A DNA stretch of 64,000 nt from Gadus chalcogrammus (taxonomy: Eukaryota; Chordata; Actinopteri; Gadiformes; Gadidae). Of the stretch, positions 1 through 13,601 are shown one piece after another. Numbering within the stretch: position 1 is the first letter of the stretch; each line of letters starts with the position of its first letter. The stretch covers positions 17,011,357 to 17,075,356 of the forward strand of contig NC_079432.1 of NCBI RefSeq assembly GCF_026213295.1, written 5' to 3'. The notes under the pieces are model-generated. The model did not search any database, was not told the DNA's origin, and saw nothing but the letters and a program-made list of their open reading frames with translations. The position numbers and the translations under genes were made by a program.

Positions 1-124
1 GTTCACGTTAACATTCATGTCAACATACAGTCCAATCCGAACAGTTCGAGAATTATTTTTGAGGCACGATGCCAACTATAATGATTAATTTGCTGAAATA
101 TTGACCACCTATTACCATCAACAG

Positions 125-3100
125 AAATGAGTATGGGATGTCCACCAAGGTGAGCCAGACCTTGTTCCTGAGGGAAAGCAACAAAATCAACGACAGGATC
201 TTCAACCACAGTGAGTAGAAAGGCTTTAGAGAGCACATTTTACTAAAAGACACACAACGCTGAAATGTCCCTGTGGCCATTGTCTAAACCTCTTCTATCT
301 CCTCCCTCTCTGAAGACGCCAACAACCTCCGCTCATTGCACATGGAAGCCACAGATGACAAGGCCATCATCCAGACTAAGGAGGCCGTCCTTGCCAGCCT
401 GAGGGAACTGAGCACTCTGGCCCAGGAGACGGAAGGCCAGCGGCGCGCCAGCATCTTCCACACGCTGGTCACCGAGCTGCGGGGCCTGAACGATGAGGTC
501 CTGACCACCTGCACACCCGAGATGATGGAGCTGTCCAGCAGCCTGACATGGCAGGCCCTGGCCCAGTGCGGCACCCCCGAGTGCACCAGCGCCATCCTGT
601 CCGTCCTGAGGACCTTCGAGCCCGACGCCATCGAGGTGGACGCCGTCGTCTACGCCATGGGCCTGCTGCCCAGCCCCTCTGCCCTGCTGCTCAAGGACAT
701 GCTGCTCATGGCTCAGTACAAGCAGAGCAAGCCAATAATGTTTGCCCTGAGCAATGTGGTCAGGAAGTAAGTGAAGAAAACTAAAGAATCCAATAACTTC
801 AGAAAAAAATTAAACAAAGAGAATGAGAGAATTGCAGGTTGTTATATCTTATCATTTGCCTGTCGTTTCCAGACAATTCCAGGCCGACCAGCAGGTCACC
901 CCTGCTATCACTGCTGTGGCTGAATTCATCGCATCCCTTTTGAGCTCAGACTGCCCTGGGGAAAAAGATCTCACTTACCTGACCTTGAGGGTAGGTCGCC
1001 ATTAGCTTTTCTTAAATCCTATTATTCCATTAAAACGTAAAATGGTAAGCTTAATTTCAATATTAAAACAACAATTATTGTTCATTTGTTTAATTTCCTT
1101 ACTCACTTTCTAGGTTGTTGGTAATATGGGAGAGGCCATGGAAGCCGCAGATCCCTCTATTAAGAGCACCCTGCTCAAGTGCATGAGACAGCCTGCCACC
1201 ACCTTGTCCGTTCAGCTGGCCGCCATCCAGGCTTTCAGACGCATGCAGCTCACTGATGAGGTAAATAGCACTCCCTTGTCGTCGTGCTTATATGTCTTGC
1301 CAAGGTTATACACACAGAAGTCCTCTTGCCTCTCAAGTCACTAGGGGACACAGGTGGATCAGCTCTGTGCTCTGTGTTACCATATAGGTGCGTGCCAACC
1401 TCCAGAGGGTCGCCACATACGCCAAGGGTGCAGTGCAGAAGCGCCTGGCCGCCTACCTGATACTGATGAGGAATCCCAAGACCAGTGACCTGGAGATGGT
1501 CAAGAAGTTGTTCAAGCAGGAACAGAACCCACAGGTCAAGGCCTTTGTGACATCTCACATCTACAACATTGTGTCCTCCACGGATCGCAACTCCAAGAAG
1601 TAAGGATACCTACATGTGTACACAGAAACAAATGTTACTTGAAGTTATTTTTCAGATTTAATTTTTGTTCCCCTTCCCAGTGACTCAGCGCAGCGTAGGA
1701 CAGTCATGGCGAGAAACAAACATAATTGTGCAGGTGTAGCAATTGTTTCACCATTATAATTATGTTTGCTAAGGTTCCTTCCATATTTTTTTCCCCTTAG
1801 GCTTGCCAAGAGGATTATGGAAGTCCTGCAGAACACTGATGTGCCCACTCATACCGACTACACCACTCTGTCACGCAACTACAAACTGGGAATGGCACAT
1901 AAATCCATGCAGGCCAACACTAAGGGTAACATCATCTTCGACGTCAGCAGCCAGCTACCCAGAGAGGTCATGCTGGAAACTACGATGGAGGTCTTTGGTT
2001 ACACCGTGGATATGTGGGAGGTACGAACAGCAACACTTCAACGCATGGGCTACGTCATTAAATGTCTGCAAGTAATGAATGTTTTCTACATTACCTGACT
2101 GTTCCAATTTTTTAATCGTGTCGCTTGCTTGTAGATCGGCATGGACGGAAAGGGCTTTGAACCATCTGTCGAGGCTCTGTTCGGAAAGAACGGATTCTTC
2201 CCTGACACCATTTCAAAGGCACTCTATTGGGCAGTAGACAAAATGCCATTCACCAAGGATAATGGAAATAAGGTATACTTTTGGTCGATACATTTCCTAT
2301 AAAGAAATGTAAAACTATCTATTTGTGTTTAAATCTCAATTACCGTTTTGACCTCCATAGGTACCTGAGAACCTCGTTAAGGAGGTTGTTGCTAACTTCA
2401 ACAAGCTGGTCAAGGAGCTCCAGGCCCAGGAATCCCCTGAGGCCATGGCCTACCTGAGGATCATGGGCACCGAGCTGGGCTACATCAAGGCCAGTGACCT
2501 GAAGGGCTACGCTGAATACGCTGCCATGTACTCCGATATCTTGATGAAGATCATTCCAACAGAGGTAATTATTCCTCTTCATCCTGTTGTATGTACTACC
2601 TTTTATGTTGATTATGCTCATTTGGTTCATCAAACTATTTCCCCCTTTCCCTGTTTCATCAGACAATGCAAAAACTGATTTCCAACACAGACAACGAGTT
2701 CTTTGCTCACTACATCTTCATGGACAACAAAGCCTCTGTGGCGACCGGATCCGGATTCCCTCTGAAGGTTGCCATGGCTGGCATATTTGCTCCTGGAGCA
2801 AAGGGAGGGCTTAGCATGACACCGAACATGGTAGGTATTCTTATTTTCCCCTGTAACCTTCTTGCCCAGGTTATAGAAATAGTCTTGCAAATCAAATGAT
2901 TATGTTTGTTTTCATTCCGTACAACAGGAAGTGTCCTTCAGGCCTTCTATGGGTATTGAGTTGGTGACCAAGATGGGAGTTCATGTTCCTGAGTTTGTAG
3001 ACACCGATGTTGCGATGCATACTACCATATACCACGAGAGCGCTCTGAATGCCAGGATCTCCATGGAAAACAACCAAGTCAAGCTCTCTCTCCCTGCCCC

Positions 3101-6100
3101 ACAAGGCTCCACCCAGCTCTTCAGCGTCAGGTACCGCTAACAAACCCCTCGTGAGTCCCCGCCTATAACATACATGTATGGGAAGAGATGATTTAGAACC
3201 CCTATTTTCCTCTTCTCTCTTTGAAACAGCAATAATGTGCTACTTGTGAACAATGGCCGTGAGGAAGTGATCTCAGCCAAAGACGAAGGCAGGACAAACG
3301 TTGTACAGTGCAAACCCTTCTTTTCGGGATTGAAGTACTGCACCACAGCCCGTTACTCCGCTGGCATCAACAACGCTCCTTACTTCCCCCTGACTGGGGA
3401 GACTAAGTATGTTCGACTCCTTTATCTACTTTAACATCGTTTCGATCTGTTATGTTGGATCGTTTTACTGTTATAGATGGGTTTGTGTGAGTTAAGCATT
3501 TGCCCTCCATAGGTTTGCTGTGGAGATCCAACCTACTGGGGATGTGACTGAGTACACTGCCACCATCGCCTACAAACTCCTCACAGAGGGCAAAGGACGC
3601 CAGGTGGACTCTTTGAAAATGACCCTAAAAGCAGAGGGTACGGATGCATTGTTTTGACATTGATCATCAATATTTAGCTCATATATTCTATGTATGCCCA
3701 GTTTTTAAAGAGACAAATTCTAACAAACTTTAAATATTTTGCTTCCCTTTGTGACTTTAGGCGCTGCGTCAACTGAGGCCTCTGTCAACATGAAATACAA
3801 CAGGAACAGGAATGTCTTCACCACCAATGTGCAAATCCCTGATTATGAGGTGGAGACCGGCATCAGAGTTGGCATGGTGGACAGCACCACAAAAGGCAGA
3901 TCTCTTACCTTTGACATCACCAACCAGAACATCCCCCAGTTGTCTCTGATTGGCCGTGCCAAGTAAGTCAATACGTTACCCTCAATCAAGCGCTCGATTG
4001 TCTGTCCAAAACCTTTTGACAATTTGTTAAAGAGAAATGTGACACCTACTCTCTGTTGAAATGAATTCAGTTGGAAAATTGCTTAACCATTTGTGGGGGG
4101 TTTGTATATATTGCAGACTTCAGGACCAGACCGATGCGATGCTGCAGATGCAGATGATAGTGCCCTCCATGAAGACTGACGCTTCCATCACAGCCACTCT
4201 GAAAAACTCTGAGGACCTTGTCCTGGAGATCAAGAGTGATGTCAAGCTCCCAGCGACCAACTCTGTCCAGGCAGTCGTCTTCAAATATGGTATGATATAT
4301 GTCAACTATTTGGGACTGTAAACCATCCAAAGACTAATGTTGTTGTGAATAGTTGCTAAAATGAGAGTATTTTTTTGATTGAAGGTAAGGATCTGGCTGA
4401 GGTTACCCTTATGTCAAACATGAATTCGGACATCAAGACGCTCCAGCCCTACACGGAGGCTCTCCAGGACTGGATGGAGCAACTTATGAATGAAGTCCTG
4501 GACCAGCAGGTGGTCAAGACGGACATGAAATTACGTCATATCTACAACAAGGCTCTTCAGGTTAGAAATAATCATTATGCGTTTCATCATTTCACAATTT
4601 TAGAAAAGAAACATATATATTTTGGAATTATTAATAAACATAGTAGACCAACCTAACACAAAACCTTTTTTTTTTTCAAAAGACTGGCAATGTCTGGATG
4701 GACAAGCTCGCCTACGATGTTCCTTATGTTCACACTCTGAAGAACAGCCTGGCCGAGTTGGAAAAACCTACCATGCCTGAGAACCTGTTCATGAATCTGT
4801 AAGTTGTGATAGATATAATATATACATGATATATAAATAAATACTATTTAAACTTTTGCATGCAATGTAAAAATGTGCTCTAAAATCATTTGTTTTTGTT
4901 TTTTTACTAGTGAAAGCCAGTTCAGATACCAGTTCAACAAAGACAGTGTATCCTTCACTCTTGCACTGCCTCTCGGAGGAAAGACATCCCAGGAGCTCCG
5001 GATCCCTCCCATGCTCACCACACCGCTCATTTCTCTGCCTCAGATGGGACTTGAGGTTTCTCCCAAGGAGATCAGCATTCCCACATTCACCATCCCCTCA
5101 GACTATGACCTCACCTTACCTCTCATGGGAATGATGGAAGTGTCTGGAAAGGTCAAGTCCAACTATTACAACTTGGAGGGAACCATCTCTGCTGGCAACA
5201 ACACAGTAGAGTCGCCTAGCTATGTGGCAAAGATCAAAGTCATCGCTGACAGTCCCATGGAACTGTTCTCATTCACATCTGAGGGTAAGTTGATCTTGCT
5301 TGATATGTTCACAAATGTTATTTCAAAAATAGAATGTCTTAGGGTAAAATAACTGTATTTTTACTTATGTTGTTCTGTTTTGATTTAAAGGAGCTGCGGA
5401 AATTAGTGACACACCCCAAGATGCGATCAAGGTTATCGTCGGTGGCTCTCTGAAGCACAGATTCATTGAGACAAGTTTTGAGGTCTTGGAAAAAATTGCC
5501 ATCACAGACCAAGTGTTGTCTACTAGCAGCTACAATGGGAAGGCCTTCAGCCCCCTGGGTCTAGACACATCTTTGGACATCACCTCTCAGTACGCTCTGG
5601 CTTCCAATATGCTTACTGGAGATGCTAACATGGATGGAAGTCTGACAGTTGGATCCATGTCAGCCAGCACCAGCTATTCCCAAACCTTTTCTGCTGAACC
5701 TTTGAAGAAAGAAGCAAAAACTGAAGCCACACTGAGAGTAAATTCTGCGTTCCTGGAGGTTTTCAACAAAGCCACAGCCACCTTCGCTAATGAGCAACTA
5801 CTGATTGAATCCAACACCAACGTAGACATTGACCCACTGAAGCACACCACTAAGTTTACCTTTGGTTACCAAGATGCCAAACTTACAATCCAGTCCAACT
5901 CTGCCACGATGGCTGATAAGAAAATGATTCGTAACCAGGTAGATTTCACTGCCACTAGAGAAGGGGCCACTATCAGGGTAGAAAATCAGGCTGATGATAC
6001 AGTGAACAATGTCTACTCTCTGCTTTCTGGTTCAATTAACCCTTCCAGCATTGAGATCAATAGTGATGCCTCTCTAAACATCTTTGGAAGCCGTGCCTCT

Positions 6101-9100
6101 CACAAGGCAACTACGAGCCTGAACACGATTGGCCTAATCAGCAGCTGTACCACAACTGCACAGAGCAACCTGTTGACCTTTGAGAACGTTTTTGCTGGCA
6201 CAGTTGACACTTCGGGAGCCACCATGACCATCAACACAAAAGGGGCCGTTAAGGAGAACACAGTGGAATTGAATGTTGATGCCAAGGCTCTCATCTCAGA
6301 GGTCTATCTCAACAGTATACTCAAGAGCAATATCTTTGATGCCAACACCAGGAATAGGTTGAACCTCAGATTGAATAAGGAAGGCTGCTCCTTCTCCAAC
6401 AACATGGTGGGATCGCTTGGTGAGATGAAGACTGACAACACCCAATCCCTGGATTTAACACTCAGATCTCTGTCATTAAGCTCCAAGACAGACAACATCC
6501 TCAATACCGGAAACTACTACAAGCATGACATCACAGTTAACGTTGAGAGTTTCACCACTTCAGTCAACGTAAAGAATGATCTGAGGATTTTGGAAGTGAA
6601 CTTTGAGAATGAGGCCCAGTTCGTAGCAAAGCCATACACAATAGAGATGACTGGCATTACGACAGGATTGTTGTCTGAAGAACAGCTCAGGCACACTTAT
6701 GAATTCAAATTTGTTGATATGATCCTTTCTGCCAAGTGCAACACAAATGGTCAACTCCTGGGTTCTCAAATGACACATACCAGTGACATGGAGATTGCTG
6801 ATTGGACCATGAAGTTCAACAACATGGCTAACATCAATACTAAGCCTCTCCGTCTTGACAGCACTGTGAAATCTATTGTTACACCATTCAGCATGTCTAT
6901 TGATGCTATTCTGAATTCAAATGGAGAAATCCAACTGTATGGAGAGCAGAGTGGTGAGCTCTACAGCAAGTTCCTGCTGAAGGCAGAGCCCCTCTCCATG
7001 GTTCAGTCATTTGAATACAGGGCTTCAACCACTCACGAGCTACAAAATGGAGCCAGCTACAAGACAAACATGGACAACAAATTCAACAGCATGATGACCC
7101 TTAAAGAGCAGAGTGTCACAGTGGGCATTGCATCTAAAATGAACAACCATGCATTTGATCATGAATTAACTGCATTCAACAAAGCTGAACAAATGGGAAT
7201 GGCCATGAAGGGAGCCCTCGCCACGACCTTCTTCAATGGAGCCAGTGAGAACCATGACTACTCCATCTCTGGTTCTGTGATTTATGACAAGAGCAGCGAT
7301 ACCCACTTCATTCAGATTGCATTTTTAGAGTATCTGCCAGAAACTATTGAAGAATTTAAGAATCTAGTTGTGAGGCTGGTAGACAACAGCATGGACATGC
7401 TGAGGAATATCGATGCCTCCTATGAAATTACTGCCCAGATTCGTGGAAAGATGGGAGAGCTTAAAGATGCCATAGATACAATTAATCCCCAGCAGCTCAT
7501 GCAAGACCTTAAAGACTTTGTTCAATCAATGGAACAGTACATGAACAACATGATGAACAAGTTCCCAACTGAGGAACTTACCAACATGCTGAAATCAATC
7601 AAGGCTGATATAATGGAATGGATCAAGAAAAACAACATTGATAACAAGATCAATCGTATTTATGTACAGATTGAAGAGTTCCTGTCCAACTATGAGGTTG
7701 AAAAGATAATTGAGAAAATCATGGATGAGGCCATTGCAATTATGAAACAGTACAGGATCAGGGAAAGGATTCAGTCTGCATTGTCTGCTCTTAAAGCAAT
7801 TGATGTCCAGCCTATGTTTAAAAAAATAATGGCGCCAGTGAAGGAGTTGATAAAGGACATGTATGCCTTTGACTACAAGCAAATGGTGGAGGATGTCAGC
7901 ATGTATTGTATCAGAATGATTGAAAACATCAAGTCTTATGATTATGAGACATTCACCATGGAACTGAAAGACAAAGTCTCTGAGATGACCAGGATTCCTT
8001 GCTTTGGAAAACTCTCTGGAGAGTTCAAAATTGTCTCACCTAACTACCAACTCCAGACCACTGCTGATCTGGCGAACACCACCACTACAGCGGTCACTCC
8101 AGAGTTCAAAATGAACCTTAACTCAAAGGCAACCTCCACTTTTGACATCCTTGCCTACACTTTGGATACCAGCGTATATTTGGCCATGCCCGAGAGAAGC
8201 CGCCTGGCTTTCTCTGAAAACATCAAGGCTGTACACACTGCATTTACCATTGACCACCAGGGCTCAATGAGTCTAATTGGCCTATCGGCTCAGGCTTCTG
8301 CCACGACGAATGCCAAGGCTACAACTGAGCCTTACGAAGCAGAGATCGTCAGCAAGGCAGAATTGTCCATTGATAGCGAAATGTCTGCCTCTCTGGATAC
8401 AACATACAAACACGGAGTCAACATGCCACTCCTCAGCCTCTCCAGTGATGCTTCTGCTAACCAGAAAATGAATGCACAGATTAAGGATGGAATTCTTACT
8501 ATCAATGTTAACAACAAGGGTCAGGGAACATACGCTCTCAAGGATCTCTCAGATGATGTAGCACACAAGAGTGACATGAAGGCTGTGATCGACATCTCCA
8601 CAGCCAAGGTGACTTACAACGACGAAACCAAGAGTGACCTCTTCAAGTTGATGGAAAATGTTGCTGCTGATATCCACTTTACTCGCTTTATCATCGTTGA
8701 GGGCAAGGTTGAGACAGAAAGTCCTTTCATGAAGAACAGTATGGCTGTGATGAAATTCCAGGCTAAGACTGAAGACCTGAAAATTGCTTTGGATGCTTCT
8801 TATAATGGTGAGCTGGTCGGACCAGTAGCTGGAACTCTTGCAAACTCTGTCCTGGCTGTGGTCGCCCCATATGAGCTGATGTTTGACACCAAGAACAAGG
8901 CCAATGTCAAAGTAACCCTACCCATGAAACTCATCGGAAAGACAGATTTCCAGAATGATATGGCAATCAGTGCCAATTCTGATGTGCAGCAGGCCAGTTG
9001 GACAGGTCTTGCAAGGTTCAATCAATTCAAATACTCACATTACTTGACAATGGACAATCGTGAGAGGGAAATTCAGATCTTTGCACGGGTCAATGGAGAT

Positions 9101-10998
9101 GCCAATCTTGATGTTCTTAAACAGCCTATTACAGTTCCTGAAATAAATGTCCCATTCTTTGGTCTGACAAGCCCCAAACTGGTAGACTACTCTCTGTGGG
9201 AAGACACTGGACTGAACATGCTCCTGGCAACAACTAAGCAGACTATCGATTTGGAGGCCAAGCTCAAATTCTCTCTCGCTCAAATGCAGACGGACATACT
9301 TATCCCGGCCCTGAGTGATGCGACATACGAGTTCTCCATGAAGTCAGCATTGATCACGCTTAAAACCGATGCAAGTATTATGAACCAAGGCGATATTACC
9401 ATGAAGTTGAATGCCTCCTCAATCTCCACGCTTGAACATCTGAATGGACAAATTGAAGGAACTAGCATAATGAGCCGAGTCAATGGGATCAAACTGGCAT
9501 CTTTGTATTCTCTAAAGCACACAATGGTGGAGGGAAACCATGACAGCACGATCAGCTTTACCGAGGGAGCTGTGGATGCTTCCATTAAGAATTCAGCAAA
9601 GATTGAGTTACCCATATTAAAAATGGAAATCAACCAGGAGATCCTTGGAAATCCACAGGAGGGAATCATCATCTCTGTGTCCTGCCCATCAAGTGGACTT
9701 GTTGGATTCCAGTTGCAGACTCAGGTTCCACAACAAGTGAGTGGAAGAGTCTACGGCCGTTACCCGGTAAGCCATGTTTCCTTCAATTTGCTGACTGACG
9801 AGTTGTTTTTTAACCGATGTTTGACATGCTTATACTGACAATAGTATGATATTGTATTAACATATTCTTACTTTTCCAGTCTGCACCCTCCGATGATGTT
9901 GAAATCTTGGCCATGAAGATGTCTGCAATGAATTGGGAAAAGCTGAGTATCCAGACAACATGGAACACGGAGATGCCTTATGAAATGATGCTGAGATTGA
10001 AAACCGCTGTGCCTGCAACCTTTCAAATCCAGGAAATTGTCTCTATTCAAATTGGTAAGACCTACAACAAAATGACCATGCTTGCTTCAAATCTTGCTGG
10101 TCCGATTGAAGAAGTTAAGAGACAGGGTACAGTAATGGTAAAGAGGTCTTATGACAACTTGAAAGATATGGATATTTCTAAAATGTCCAGCAGGGTCTCA
10201 GATAGCACTATGTTGATTCTCAGAGAATATCAAAAGAGCATCAGAATTATCCTTGATGCAGCCATTAAATTCCTCAGAGAGACCAAATTCCAAATGCCAG
10301 GATATGCCGAGAAAATGTCTGGCCTTGAAATCTACAGCAAAATGTCCACCTTTGTTGCAGAAGTAGCCGAAGACGTAATTGTAAAAGTTCCCGAATTAGT
10401 TGCCAGAAAGTTTACCGCAGTTCTTGAAAATTTCCGAGGGCTTCAATTCAGTTTCCCTGGCTCTAGTCGCATTGTCAAAGGAAATGAAATCCTTGATGAC
10501 TTAGTAGTTGCAATGAAGAGAATCAGGAGTCAAGTAATTGCAGTGATAAAGAAATTGGGGGATATTCAATTAGAAGACATTCTTAAGAGGGTGTCTGTGT
10601 TAATAAATGCTTCAGTTGAGAAAGCTGATCAACTCTTTAATTCCCTTAACACTCAAAATCTAGAAAAGGTGTCTGCTTGGGCTTCTAATGTGTATGCTGA
10701 TGCCATGAATTCCAATGTCCTGGCTGATTTCACCAAGCATATTTTTGAGGCCAGAAGAATAGTAATGGACTATTTCAATATTATCAAAACCAGGTGCCAG
10801 GATGTTTTAGCTGACATGTCTGTTGAACAGCTTCAGGCTGACATCCAGGCCTGGATTGACATCATGGTAAAACGGTTGAATGCTTTCCACAACAATGTCA
10901 TTCAGTATCTTAAAATGAATACAAAAACAGTTGAGCAGTATGTGCGAGTAAGTGACAGACAGATGGATATTGACATTCCATTCCCGTCGTTTGCTTAA
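125..10998 (+). CDS. apob: Apolipoprotein B (3' part of gene; 5' exons lie before the window)
   Basis: Secreted scaffold of VLDL/LDL-type lipoproteins. Exons: 125-210, 316-766, 873-990, 1114-1260, 1388-1599, 1801-2020, 2135-2272, 2361-2564, 2663-2830, 2928-3130, 3230-3406, 3513-3637, 3761-3962, 4117-4289, 4385-4560, 4683-4798, 4911-5284, 5391-9766, 9880-10998. All junctions are GT-AG and in phase, giving about 2,927 residues to the TAA at 10996. The first exons match the lipid-transfer (vitellogenin-type) alpha-helical domain (for example [11 protein letters not shown], then [11 protein letters not shown]); next come the beta-sheet modules ([16 protein letters not shown]). The 4.4-kb exon corresponds to human exon 26 and carries the beta1, amphipathic-helix (residues near bases 7330-7960) and beta2 segments. 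The protein would be roughly 3,300 residues in full, clearly shorter than human apoB-100; the missing parts are in the beta2/C-terminal region. Fish have more than one apob paralogue; synteny with pum2/matn3 suggests the apoBb group, which is inference. Confidence 0.96.
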
Positions 10999-11223
10999 AA
11001 GCCACTAACTTGCCAACATACAAGTTTTGTTTTACTCAATAGCATGTCTGGAGTTAAATTATTATGTAGCAACATATAAAAAGGTTTTTCAACCACACAC
11101 AAGTATTGTCCATGATGCCCATACCCCTGACCCTATTATTTTGGTTTATTTTCTCTCTGTAATGTGTAATCTTGTTGAAGATACTATACTTAAATGGTGT
11201 AAATTCCCCGGTAAAAAATCATC

Positions 11224-11229
11224 AATAAA
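11224..11229 (+). promoter_or_regulatory. apob: apob poly(A) signal
   Basis: AATAAA 226 bases after the apob stop codon gives a short 3' UTR, as expected for this gene. No better signal lies between the stop and this site. Confidence 0.75.
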
Positions 11230-11239
11230 GAAACTGTAC

Positions 11240-13054
11240 TGCATATATACCAGTGTATGACTATTTATTATTTATTATTATATATTTTATGTATCATATA
11301 ATTTACAACAGGGCAGAATATCTGGGTCCAGCCGACACAACATCACATTATTGGCTTAAAGCGAATTATTCTGCTGTTTTCACACATTGGAAGTAGTGAG
11401 ACAGAGCTTGTAATCTCAAATGATTCAATGTACTATTAGTGATCTTCTAGTCGAAGATTTAACCAAGTCAACATAAAAAAAAATTCATATATTAGAGAAA
11501 CTTTTATAAAATGGTAGTTTGAAAAATAATCTCATTAGAGATGCTTGCCTTTGGCTGAAAAAGCATTGACATAGTGGTTAAAATGTTGTGGTGGAAGGGC
11601 TTCTCTAACTATTCATTCTACTTGTATTGCGCAACAAATTGACTTCATGGGTAGGACAGAATTAAATACACAATTTTGTTGTATATTTATCAAGGTGTGA
11701 TTGAACAGGCATGTGAAATCAACAGGCATAAATCATGTTCATGTTGAAATATAATAGAATAATTCCAAACAATCATATCACAATATTTGTAAAAATAAAC
11801 ATTTATTATAAATATTAAGTCTTAAAGCCTGTGTAGTTAAAAGGGTTAGAAATGATTTCAAAATGTTGATTTATTTTGTTGATAGGTGTGGGCAATAATC
11901 AGGGGAATTTGGGGGATTTTTATACATTTGGGGCTTGCTTGGGTCCATGGGTGTCGAGTAGTGTGAGATAAATCTACTGCTTGCTTGAAAAGAGGACCAA
12001 AATACTTACTTTTTTATCAACAATATCATATTCCAGGGATGTCTTTTAATAAATGGTTACAAATTCTCCCTGACTGGGAATGCAACTAGATACTGCCATC
12101 ATATGGGTTGTGGAAGAACCAACCACAGCCTGACGGCTAAAGGAATGGATCATGTGTTGCAGAATGTTTGTTCAATACCTGGAACTATTATTGGCTACCT
12201 TTATTTACTTTTCATATTTATATCATATATTGTTCTATTTCATCTTAATGCTGGTAAGACTGATATGAAAATTGTATATATTTCCTCTGATGACTGAATT
12301 CAATATAGTTATATATTAGTTGGAGGTGACTGGTTTGGAGCTATTCATTTCTGTTGCTATTGAGTCAGAGGTAAAAGGAGGAATGTGCATGTCATTGGCA
12401 CCACATTTATACCCACAGTAAATAAACTGAAATGTCGATTTGTTGCCTAACTAAAGTTTCTCTGTTATAAAAAAATGTCAAATGGCGTATTTTGCTCAAT
12501 GAATAAATAACTCTACAGGCTGAACTTTCTCAGAATCGAATTACAGATCAAGTACAATGTGAAATTACTAGATTCTAATGAATGACCTGCATTTAGTCCA
12601 TCTTACATATCCATGGCTAATTTGCAATTATTTTGATTTCTCATTGTTCAAAGCCTTCTCTATACCCTTCTTGCTTCCTGTCGGCTGTTTGCTTCATATT
12701 TTTTTCGTAGTCCGAGATTTAGGCCTACACTTTCAGGATATGGACATGAGCTTAAGCAGTCCTCTTGTTATGATGCATGTTTTCTTTTTTAATACTAGGC
12801 CAACTGCTTTATTGTGTTGTGATAGTAGCCTACCTGTCAGACTGTCGTACTTCAAACCTTGCAGTTTGGTATTCTAGGCAGACCATTGCTCAATCACACA
12901 AATGCACATTTTACTTTACATCGGCAAATTTCCTCACAGATAGCAAACTTGGACCACCCTTAGTGCATTTGTGTTTATTATTATAAACAGGCATAAATTC
13001 AAAGGATTATTTCTTGCCCGTGTGGGGGCATGGGTAAAGGGGGGTGTCACAAAT
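11240..13054. other. Intergenic, AT-rich, no gene recognised
   Basis: Between apob and rhob. Only short chance reading frames. It includes part of a degenerate direct repeat (12534-12711) described separately. Human LDAH, GDF7 and HS1BP3, which sit between APOB and RHOB, are not recognised here. The distal part may be rhob 3' UTR, because rhob is transcribed toward it. Confidence 0.6.
12534..12711. repeat. Direct repeat, copy A (left of rhob)
   Basis: Shares a block with 15141-15269: the 37-base core at 12661-12697 matches 15219-15255 with one mismatch, and flanking words (AATCGAATTA, TTCTAATGAATG) are in the same order. Copy B is shorter by about 50 bases. The two copies lie on either side of rhob. 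Could be a dispersed repeat family or a local duplication. Confidence 0.7.
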
Positions 13055-13131
13055 ATTTGGCCTGTTAAGCCCTTTGAGACTGTAATGGTGATTAAGGGCT
13101 ATACAAATAAAATTGAATTGAATTGAATTAT
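13055..13131 (+). mobile_element. 3' tail of a LINE/SINE (L2-like tail with ATTGA repeats)
   Basis: The segment around 13065-13131 has the form 'CCCTTTGAGACTG...AAGGGCTATACAAATAAA' followed by tandem AATTG units. This is the usual 3' end of fish L2-clade LINEs and the SINEs that use them. The 5' part of the element is not recognisable. The AATAAA inside it is on the + strand and is not taken as a gene terminator. Confidence 0.6.
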
Positions 13132-13601
13132 TGCCATCACCATTACTCTGCCTCTGATGCGTTCTTTTTTTAATACTGTATTTTGTCACTATGTAATCGT
13201 GTCAGAAGGATTTGAATTCCCAGAGGCTAAAAATATTTATGGACATAATAGCCATATCAGAAAGTTGCATATGAAATCTCTCATTGTGCACGTGAAACAA
13301 TCGATTTGAAACTGACCTCAGGCTAGCCTTCAAACCATTTCGTGTAATTTTATCGTTGATTCCAAAAATAAATCTTCCACAAAAATGTTTTTAGCCTACT
13401 CATATATTAAGAGCAGAGTACTAAAGTACATATAATAGAATCATTTAACTAAGCAACACATGTTAGGCATTCATTCATCATGTGATAATAGAGTGTGTGT
13501 GCAATAAGAGTTGAACACACTGCGGCCTTGGCCATAACAAGTCCCACTTCATCTTGACCACAGCCCCAGTGTTAAAAAGCAGCTTTTAGCAAAATGTTCC
13601 A

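Noticed and set aside
15..236. 73-codon open frame on the - strand at the window start
   Set aside because: Overlaps the apob exon 125-210 on the opposite strand; that exon matches apoB ([11 protein letters not shown]) with correct phase, so the antisense frame is a shadow.
6100..9672. Several 60-130 codon antisense ORFs within the large apob exon
   Set aside because: Lie inside a continuous, homologous apob exon on the + strand and resemble no family.
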